Shown: positions 52,293 through 59,318 of the stretch, piece by piece
Layout of the letters: each line of letters begins with the position of its first letter
Position numbering within the stretch: the stretch's first letter is position 1
DNA from: an uncultured Rhodoferax sp.
GTDB lineage: Bacteria; Pseudomonadota; Gammaproteobacteria; Burkholderiales; Burkholderiaceae_C
Direction: 5' to 3'
NCBI RefSeq assembly: GCF_946221635.1
Contig: NZ_CAMIHB010000018.1
Span: forward strand, 10,348-74,347
DNA length: 64,000 nt
Made by a program: the position numbers and the translations under genes
Notes under the pieces: model-generated
The model's database searches: none
The model's input: the letters and a program-made list of their open reading frames with translations, nothing else
Told to the model about the DNA's origin: nothing

Positions 52293-54704
52293 TCACTTGA
52301 TACAGACCTGCCTGACCATTTTGAGGTCCGTCAGTCCCATCATTACCTTCTCCATGCCATCCATCTTGAGGGTACGCATCCCTCCTTCGACGGCGGCTGA
52401 AAATAGTTCGGCGACGCGTGCCCGTTCCTGGATCAGCTTTTTAACGCTGTCGTCGGCCACCATGAGTTCGTGCAGGCCGACACGGCCTTTATAGCCTGAG
52501 CCATTGCATTTATCGCAGCCCACGGCCTTGTAAAGTTTGAGCTGACCGTTATCTCCATAGGTCTTCTGCCATTGGGCAACCATTTTCTGGGACTCGCCAG
52601 CATAGTCCGCCTTCCAGGCTTGGGAATGACGCAACTCTTCCGCGTATTCCGCAGCAAATAAACGCAGCTCTTCGGCGTCGGGCGTATAGGCTTGCTTACA
52701 GTCGCAGAGCTTTTTGGCTAGACGCTGGGCCAGGATGCCCAAAAGAGCGTCCGCGAAATTGAATGGGTCCATACCCATGTCCAACAAACGTGTGATGGAT
52801 TCGGGTGCGGAATTGGTATGTAGCGTGGAGAAGACCATGTGGCCCGTCAAGGAAGCTTCCACGCCCATGGACACCGTCTCCTTGTCCCGCGACTCGCCGA
52901 CCATGATGATGTCCGGGTCTGCGCGCAAAAAAGCCCGCATGACCAAAGCGAAGTCGATGCCGGCCTTTTTGTTGATCTGGACTTGCCGCAATCCCTTCTG
53001 GGTGATTTCCACTGGATCCTCGGCGGTCCAGATCTTGGTGTCCGGCGTATTGAGGAATTTGAGGATGGAGTGCAGCGTGGTCGTTTTGCCCGAGCCCGTC
53101 GGGCCGCACACATAGAAAAGACCATAGGGTTTGCTGACTGTGGACTCCAAGCGGGCCTTGTTGTGCGGCGTCAGGCCCAGCTTCTCCAAGGGAATGGGCT
53201 CGCCTGCGGCGAGGATACGCATGACGACGTCTTCCACTCCGCCTGCCGAAGGAATGGTGGCGACGCGCAGCTCGATATCGAGTGGCCCGTACTTCTTGAA
53301 CTTGATCTTGCCATCCTGCGGCTTGCGACGCTCGGAAATGTCGAGGTCGCACATGATCTTCAACCGCGTGACCATGGCTTGCCGAAAATGCGCAGGCACC
53401 TCTACGTAGGGTACCAAGCTTCCGTCGATCCGAAACCGGATGCCCGTTTTGAGCTTGCCTGGCATGGGCTCAATATGAATGTCGGACACCTTCTGGTTGT
53501 AAGCATCAATAATGACTTTGTTGACGAACTTCACCAGTTCGTTGTCTGCTGCTGCAGACTCCAGTGATTCGTCATTGGTGCCGTCGTCGATGGGCGCACC
53601 ATCCATGTCAGCAAGCAGCTGGTCAATCGTGCTGCCATCTGCCGATGCACCGAACAACTGTGCTGCTGTTTCCTTGAACTCCGTTTGTGTTGTCACCCGA
53701 TACGAGAACTTGCTAACCCGGGGGAAAACCTGTGGGACCACGCGCGAACCGCGAACCGCCTCCGGGTCCAGGCACATGATGACCAACCCCTCTGGGGACT
53801 CTTCCAACGGGATCCAGCCTTGCTCGGCGATAAACTCCTTCTTGAGTGCACCGTGCAACATTTCGGATCGAATACGCCCCGGATTGAAGGGCTCATAGGC
53901 GACGCCAAAGAACTTGCCCAAGGCTGCGCCCAGCTGCGCGGCACTAATTCCAAATGAAGCAATCAGCGCGGACTCAATGGACTGGCCTTCCTCTCGCGCT
54001 TCGTCAATGCAGTGACGCAACTCTTGCTGCGTGAGCAAGCCATCGGAAACAAGGCTGTCAAATTTGCTGGCGGTTTTCACCCCGGCACCATCGGAGGCTT
54101 TTTTCAAGCGCTGGCGGATTGCAGTCGCCAATGTCTTGCATAGCTCGGTAACGCCATCGACCTCAAGCTCGCCGAAAGGCTCATCGCTCTTGTTATTGAT
54201 GACCTGCAAAACACCATGCAAGGTCTCCCCATCCATGATGGGAGCCACCAGCATTTGCTTGGTGCGGTAGCCCGAGCGCTTGTCCACTTCCTTGAGGAAG
54301 GAGAGCGAGGGGTGGATACGCTTGAGCGCCTCCTCATCGTAGACATCGGGCAAATTGAGAGGCGCTTTGCTGTAGGCCACATAGCCGGCCAGACTTTGGG
54401 GCGATATGGGCAGCTTGAGATCCCGGCTACTGTTGAGGCCAGTTTTGATCTTGGAAACAATCGAGCCTTGGTCTTCGCTGACTGCATACAAAGTCAGTCG
54501 ATCCGCATTCAGGAGCTTGCAGATTTCCTGGCTGGTCTCAAGCATGATTTGTTCAAGATTCTCCGTCTCGTGGATACGAGCCGTCACCTGATGAAGCTGC
54601 CGGTAAAACAGCGCCTCGAACGTCATGCCACGCTTGCGCGAAGGCAACTTCTGCGATTCAAAGAAAGCTTGCTCTGCGCCTGCAGGCTGAACAACGGTAT
54701 TCAT
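52293..54704 (-). CDS. GspE/PilB-family ATPase with N-terminal GAF domain
   Basis: An 803-aa traffic ATPase. Layout: GAF domain about 35-205 (ICKLLNADRLTLYAVSEDQG; MLVAPIMDGETLHGVLQVIN), MshE/GspE N-terminal domain about 215-360, and ATPase about 385-800. Walker A is GPTGSGKTTTLHSIL (about 533), the Asp-box is TAEDPVEITQKGLRQVQINK, and the Walker B region reads IMVGESRDKETVSMGVEA. Four Cys (LCDC and CDKC) make the zinc motif. Most relatives have GEIRD where this has GESRD. The GAF domain suggests a small-ligand signal, perhaps a cyclic nucleotide, controlling pilus or secretion motor activity. It overlaps the phosphodiesterase gene by 4 bp. Confidence 0.92.
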   Translation of the reverse strand: MNTVVQPAGAEQAFFESQKLPSRKRGMTFEALFYRQLHQVTARIHETENLEQIMLETSQEICKLLNADRLTLYAVSEDQGSIVSKIKTGLNSSRDLKLPISPQSLAGYVAYSKAPLNLPDVYDEEALKRIHPSLSFLKEVDKRSGYRTKQMLVAPIMDGETLHGVLQVINNKSDEPFGELEVDGVTELCKTLATAIRQRLKKASDGAGVKTASKFDSLVSDGLLTQQELRHCIDEAREEGQSIESALIASFGISAAQLGAALGKFFGVAYEPFNPGRIRSEMLHGALKKEFIAEQGWIPLEESPEGLVIMCLDPEAVRGSRVVPQVFPRVSKFSYRVTTQTEFKETAAQLFGASADGSTIDQLLADMDGAPIDDGTNDESLESAAADNELVKFVNKVIIDAYNQKVSDIHIEPMPGKLKTGIRFRIDGSLVPYVEVPAHFRQAMVTRLKIMCDLDISERRKPQDGKIKFKKYGPLDIELRVATIPSAGGVEDVVMRILAAGEPIPLEKLGLTPHNKARLESTVSKPYGLFYVCGPTGSGKTTTLHSILKFLNTPDTKIWTAEDPVEITQKGLRQVQINKKAGIDFALVMRAFLRADPDIIMVGESRDKETVSMGVEASLTGHMVFSTLHTNSAPESITRLLDMGMDPFNFADALLGILAQRLAKKLCDCKQAYTPDAEELRLFAAEYAEELRHSQAWKADYAGESQKMVAQWQKTYGDNGQLKLYKAVGCDKCNGSGYKGRVGLHELMVADDSVKKLIQERARVAELFSAAVEGGMRTLKMDGMEKVMMGLTDLKMVRQVCIK

Positions 54705-55492
54705 ATTTCAAACTCCTGCCCCGCACGCAACCAGCGGATGTCGTGCGTAACATCCGGGCCAAAAGGCTGGGTTTGGTCAAAGCGCTGTATCTCCGCCATG
54801 ATCAACTCTGTCTCGGCGGGCTTGGTATGGGTAATGAAGATGGGATAACGTACCCCCTTGGGAATGCAATCAAGCTCTTCCGACAAGGAGTCGGGCGACA
54901 AATGTAGGCTTTTGTGTGCTAACTCTTTTTCCCGGTTGCTAAATGCCGTTTCGATCACCAGCATGGCCACATGCATCTGGTTGATGCGTCGCCACAATGC
55001 CGGATTCCTTTCCGTGTCTCCCGTAAAGATCCAATTCCCGCCCCCCGCATTCACGGCAAACCCCGCGGCGGGTACTGTGTGGGTGGCCGGCAATACCTCA
55101 ATTGTTTTGCCAAACATCTGTATCTGCTGCCCCAGCGACACTTCGACAAAACGGACAAACGGAGCCTGCAAACTCGGAATACGTGAAAAATCAGGCCAGA
55201 TCACATCATTGAAAATGTGTGCTTTCAGCGCGCCTATAGTGCCCTTGAGGGCGTAGATGTCCAAGGGCTGATTCCGCTGTGAAGCGACGGCATCAACCAT
55301 CAGAGGGAGCGCTGCCACGTGATCCAGATGGGAGTGCGTGAGAAAGACGGCATTGACCTCTGCCATCTCTTGCAGAGTCAGGTCACCGACACCGGTTCCG
55401 GCATCAATGAGCACCTGTCCGTCAATAAGGAATGAGGTCGTCCTGCAATCTCGTGCGATTGCACCGGAACACCCCAAAACTCGGACTTTCAC
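54701..55492 (-). CDS. Metallo-beta-lactamase-fold cyclic nucleotide phosphodiesterase, class II-like
   Basis: A 263-aa MBL-fold hydrolase. FLTHSHLDHVAALPLMVDAV carries the HxHLDH motif with the surrounding residues of class II cAMP phosphodiesterases (yeast PDE1, Vibrio CpdP). VLPATHTVPAAGFAVN, WIFTGDTERNPALW and FITHTKPAETELIM supply further metal ligands. Lying 8 bp downstream of an adenylate cyclase gene and overlapping the GspE-like gene by 4 bp, it is most simply the cyclase's cognate cAMP phosphodiesterase. Generic MBL esterase activity is the alternative. Confidence 0.8.
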   Translation of the reverse strand: MKVRVLGCSGAIARDCRTTSFLIDGQVLIDAGTGVGDLTLQEMAEVNAVFLTHSHLDHVAALPLMVDAVASQRNQPLDIYALKGTIGALKAHIFNDVIWPDFSRIPSLQAPFVRFVEVSLGQQIQMFGKTIEVLPATHTVPAAGFAVNAGGGNWIFTGDTERNPALWRRINQMHVAMLVIETAFSNREKELAHKSLHLSPDSLSEELDCIPKGVRYPIFITHTKPAETELIMAEIQRFDQTQPFGPDVTHDIRWLRAGQEFEI

Positions 55493-55500
55493 ACGTGGCC

Positions 55501-57750
55501 TTACTTGGTTTCAAAGTTGGTCGCGCCGTCCCATTCTGGATCGAACGGGAGCAGGCGCATAGAGGCTACTCTTTCTGAATACAGCTGGTAAAGGTATTTT
55601 TTGGCATTCATGCGCATTAAATTGATCAGGAATACATCTGCCTGATCCCAATTCTGCGCGCGATAGGCCCGCAAGAAGGCCGCCCAAGTCTTGACCTCCT
55701 CGGTCACCTCCGCATTGACGCGACCAGCTGGCGCCATGGGCCAATGGATGGAGACCGCTTGCTCTTTGCCCTTGACGCGCACCTTGTCCAACTCTTGCCA
55801 AGCAAAATCGGGAGCCAGTTTCTTGGTGCTCTCGCTCACGACAATGTCCACACCGTAGACCTTGGACAAACCTTCCAGACGGGAGCCCAGGTTCACCGCA
55901 TCACCGATGACGGTGTAACTCCGCCGGATATTGGACCCCATGTCCCCTACGCACATAGTTCCGGTATTCAGTCCGATCCCGATGCCGATCTCCGGCAAGC
56001 CTTTCGCTCGGTGCTCCGCATTGATTTCCCGCACTGCATTGGCCATTTCCATCGCCGACTTCACGGCCAGGTGGGCGTGATCGCCGGTTTCCACTGGCGC
56101 CCCCCAGAAGGCCATCACGCAGTCGCCCATGTACTTGTCGATAGTTCCCCGGTTGGCCCGAATCAGCGTCGTCAGGCGACTGAAAACCCCGGTCAGCAAA
56201 GCCTGGAGCTGCGTAGGCTCCATTCTTTCAGACATTTTCGTGAACCCACGCATATCGCAGAACATGACGGTGAGCTCCCGGTTGGTTGCCTGCATGTTGT
56301 AGCTGTCGGGGTCCTTAAGCATTTCATCGACTAGCTCCGGAGGAACATACGTACCAAACAAATTGGCCAGCTCACGCTTGGAACGGCTTTCGACAAAATA
56401 GCCGTAACTCATGTTCAGACCAAACGAGGCAACCACCATGGCCAGCACAGAGGCAAGCGGCAACACCAAGCCGTACCCCAAATACAACCAAAGATTCATG
56501 CTGAGCAAAACAGCCAAAGCAGCCACACTGAGCAGCACGGCACGCGGCGCGGACAGTAGCGGCAAGCCAAAGGCTAACAAGAGTCCCGACAGCAGGACCA
56601 TCACCACTTCATATCCTATGGCGTAGTCAGGCCTTACCAGCATATTGCCATCGAGCAAGGCCGAAATGATATTCGCGTGGGTTTCCACCCCTGGGTAGGT
56701 CTCACCCACCGGAGTAACCCGCAAGTCCAGCAATCCCGGTGCGGTTGTTCCGAGCAGTACAACCTTGCCCTTCAGAGACCCTGGAGGCAACTTCTTTTTG
56801 ACTACATCGGTTGCCGACACGTACCGAAATGAACCACCGTTGACCCCGCCACGGCCACGGTAAGGCACCAAAGTGGCTACACGCTCATCCACGGGTATGG
56901 CCAACGCTTTGTCGCCTTGCTTTAGCAAGACGCGATCCATGCCTTGGTAGTTCTTGGCCAGGAAACGCTCGTTGGAAAAGCCCGGCGCCACACTGGGCAT
57001 GCCTGCGATGACCCGAAACATGGATAGTGCAATCGATTCGTAGTACTCCCCCCTGTACTCGGCAAGCAAAGGCAGAGAGCGGACGACACCATCACTATCG
57101 GTAATGGAATTGAAGAAACCCGCCATGGGAGCGGCCTTGGCCAGTTGCTCGATATTGGCGCCGTAACCGGTCCAAGACGTAGCCCGTATCTGGCGCCCCT
57201 GCAGAGCGTCGGGCCGCAGTACGGGCGCTGGCAGCACGCCGTTGGAGCGGCCCTCCTTGTCACTGCTAAGGTAATAGCCCATGACGACGGGACGATTCGC
57301 CAATGCGGCAGCAAAGGCCGCGTCAAAGTCCAAGTCTGGCTGAAGCTGCTTCAGACGGTCCGAAAAGGCGGGATAGTCCTTGAGTTCATTGCGAGCCAGC
57401 TGGCTCAGTCGCGCCAGACCGGAACTCTCGTCTGCTTCGGCAAACACCACGTCAAAACCAAGAATTGCAATCTCTTGGTCCTGAAACAAGGTGTTGACCA
57501 GATCAGCCAGCTTGTTACGGCTCCAAGGCCAGCGGCCAAGGTCCGCCAGACTTTTCTCATCGATGTCGATGATGACGACGCGATCGTCGAGTGTCTTGGG
57601 CATGGTCGCCTGCAATCGCGCATCGTAGATGATGTCATCCAGTCGCTGCAGGACTCCAATGCGCACAACGCCCACGGCATGGAGCAAGGCCAGCAGAACC
57701 GGTATCAGCGTTACCGCAATACGACGCCAGTGTTTGACGATGGATTTCAT
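55501..57750 (-). CDS. CHASE2-domain adenylate cyclase (class III)
   Basis: A 749-aa membrane cyclase. An N-terminal helix (about 10-30) leads into a periplasmic CHASE2 sensor (about 35-345; VVIIDIDEKSLADLGRWPWS, FFNSITDSDGVVRSLPLLA). Three helices follow (about 375-450), then a short linker and the cyclase domain (about 485-665) with LTVMFCDMRGFTKMSERM and IDKYMGDCVMAFWGAP supplying two metal Asp residues and the adenine-selecting Lys, and YTVIGDAVNLGSRLEG with the transition-state Asn and Arg. All catalytic residues look intact, so cAMP synthesis is expected. A helical tail closes the protein. 8 bp upstream of the phosphodiesterase gene. Confidence 0.93.
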   Translation of the reverse strand: MKSIVKHWRRIAVTLIPVLLALLHAVGVVRIGVLQRLDDIIYDARLQATMPKTLDDRVVIIDIDEKSLADLGRWPWSRNKLADLVNTLFQDQEIAILGFDVVFAEADESSGLARLSQLARNELKDYPAFSDRLKQLQPDLDFDAAFAAALANRPVVMGYYLSSDKEGRSNGVLPAPVLRPDALQGRQIRATSWTGYGANIEQLAKAAPMAGFFNSITDSDGVVRSLPLLAEYRGEYYESIALSMFRVIAGMPSVAPGFSNERFLAKNYQGMDRVLLKQGDKALAIPVDERVATLVPYRGRGGVNGGSFRYVSATDVVKKKLPPGSLKGKVVLLGTTAPGLLDLRVTPVGETYPGVETHANIISALLDGNMLVRPDYAIGYEVVMVLLSGLLLAFGLPLLSAPRAVLLSVAALAVLLSMNLWLYLGYGLVLPLASVLAMVVASFGLNMSYGYFVESRSKRELANLFGTYVPPELVDEMLKDPDSYNMQATNRELTVMFCDMRGFTKMSERMEPTQLQALLTGVFSRLTTLIRANRGTIDKYMGDCVMAFWGAPVETGDHAHLAVKSAMEMANAVREINAEHRAKGLPEIGIGIGLNTGTMCVGDMGSNIRRSYTVIGDAVNLGSRLEGLSKVYGVDIVVSESTKKLAPDFAWQELDKVRVKGKEQAVSIHWPMAPAGRVNAEVTEEVKTWAAFLRAYRAQNWDQADVFLINLMRMNAKKYLYQLYSERVASMRLLPFDPEWDGATNFETK

Positions 57751-57805
57751 GAACGCCCCGCTGGCGACAGTGGAGATAGACAGTCAGGACTGCCGCGGCA
57801 GACGC

Positions 57806-58474
57806 TCAGGTCTGGACAAATTGCATCTGCGTTCCCGCGAGCTCCACCAAGTCTCCATTTTTCAAGGAAATGGGCTCCGATCCGATCGGGGATCCGTTCA
57901 ACGTGGGGTTACCGGCACCTTCCACATGGTGCACCACATAACCATGCTGCCGGCGGGTAATCGCCGCAACGGCTACACCGGGCTTGCCGATGGTTGTCAC
58001 CACCTTGGTCAACGGGACCTCACGCCCGGATGCAGCGCCAGAGAGTACCTTAATGGCAGCATGAAAAGCCCCCAGCCCCATGGAGTCGCCAGCGGCCGTG
58101 GGATAGCCCGATGGAGGCGCGCTTTGCGGTGCCGCAACACTGGGACGGGCCTTGACTACCATGGTTTTGTCGAAGTTGTCCGCTACGCCATCTCCAACGA
58201 ATTTGATCTTGTATTTGCCGATCTCGATACCGTCACCGTTTTGCAGTTGCTGCTTCTTTACAGCCTTGCCATTGATATAGGTGCCATTGGTGCTATTGAG
58301 GTCCTCCAGAAAAACCTCGCCACCAGTCATCAGCAAGACGGCGTGCTCGCCGCTGACGGCCAAATTGTCAATCACGATATCGTTATAGGGACGCCGACCC
58401 AGGGTGGTGCGGTCCTTGGTCAGCTGAACTTCCTTGATCACGACCTCATCGATCGAAACGATCATCTTCGGCAT
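57806..58474 (-). CDS. Double FHA domain protein
   Basis: A 222-aa cytosolic phosphothreonine-binding adaptor. FHA1 (about 5-90) is canonical: TLGRRPYNDIVIDNLAVSGE with the Arg and Ser, an H in SGEHAVLL, and LNSTNGTYINGKAV. A Pro/Ala-rich linker (about 108-128) leads to a second, degenerate FHA (about 135-222) with TTIGKPGVAVAAITRRQHGY and TLNGSPIG. It would read phosphorylations made by the adjacent kinase. It sits 46 bp downstream of the PP2C gene and 55 bp upstream of the cyclase gene. Confidence 0.9.
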   Translation of the reverse strand: MPKMIVSIDEVVIKEVQLTKDRTTLGRRPYNDIVIDNLAVSGEHAVLLMTGGEVFLEDLNSTNGTYINGKAVKKQQLQNGDGIEIGKYKIKFVGDGVADNFDKTMVVKARPSVAAPQSAPPSGYPTAAGDSMGLGAFHAAIKVLSGAASGREVPLTKVVTTIGKPGVAVAAITRRQHGYVVHHVEGAGNPTLNGSPIGSEPISLKNGDLVELAGTQMQFVQT

Positions 58475-58520
58475 GATCGACTCCTTTTCCTGTATTTGGT
58501 TTATGGAAAATTTAAGTACT

Positions 58521-59318
58521 CTACTTCCCTAGCAGCCGGGCGAACAAACCTTTGCGCTCGGCAGCCTCACTGACCGAGATCATCAGAACGGAGATATTGT
58601 CACGACCGCCATTTTCGTTGGCGGTAGAGATCAACAACTCCGCCTTCTGGTCCAGACCCGTGTCCTCGGCAACGATTCTAGCGATTAGTTCGTCTGCAAC
58701 CATATCGGACAAACCGTCTGAGCACATAAGATACAAATCGCCCGGCTCGACAAGATGCTCATTGACATCCAGCGCAACCGTCTCTTCGACGCCCAAGGCC
58801 CGGGTGACCAGATTTTTGATGGAAGAGTTGGCGGCCTGCTCCGGAGTAATCAAACCAGCATCTATTTGTTCCTGCAGCAGTGAATGGTCCTTGGTGATCT
58901 GGCTCAGGGCACCACTGCGGAAACGGTAGCAACGGGAGTCCCCGATGTGCCCCAGTAGCAGACGGTCCTCGCGAAACACGCCAACCACCAGGGTGGTACC
59001 CATGCCCGAATAGGCAGAGTTGGAGTTAGCCGAGTTGTAGATCGCCAGATTGGCGTTATCGACACAAATCTCCATGGCACGCCGGACCTCTTTGGCCTGG
59101 GCTGCCGAACCGGCCTCCAGCAGCCAGCGACTCAACTCTGACTTGATAAACGCTGTGGCCATGCCACTCGCAATTTCACCCGCGTTGTAGCCCCCCATGC
59201 CATCTGCCAAAACGGCGACCTTCGCGCTTTCTTCAAAGGCCACCGAATCCTCGTTATTGTCCCTGGCACGTCCCGGATCCGTATGCGCAAAAAACTGATA
59301 CATCATTGCCACTGTCAA
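58521..59318 (-). CDS. PP2C-type Ser/Thr protein phosphatase
   Basis: A 265-aa Stp/PstP-like phosphatase. Motifs: FFAHTDPGRARDNNEDSVAF with the acidic metal ligands, VAVLADGMGGYNAGEIASGM, GMGTTLVVGVF, GHIGDSRCYRFRSG, LMCSDGLSDMVADELI and GGRDNISVLM. All Asp residues for binding the Mn/Mg pair appear present. It removes phosphate from proteins and is expected to oppose the CHASE2 kinase, whose stop codon it overlaps by 4 bp. Confidence 0.95.
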   Translation of the reverse strand: MTVAMMYQFFAHTDPGRARDNNEDSVAFEESAKVAVLADGMGGYNAGEIASGMATAFIKSELSRWLLEAGSAAQAKEVRRAMEICVDNANLAIYNSANSNSAYSGMGTTLVVGVFREDRLLLGHIGDSRCYRFRSGALSQITKDHSLLQEQIDAGLITPEQAANSSIKNLVTRALGVEETVALDVNEHLVEPGDLYLMCSDGLSDMVADELIARIVAEDTGLDQKAELLISTANENGGRDNISVLMISVSEAAERKGLFARLLGK

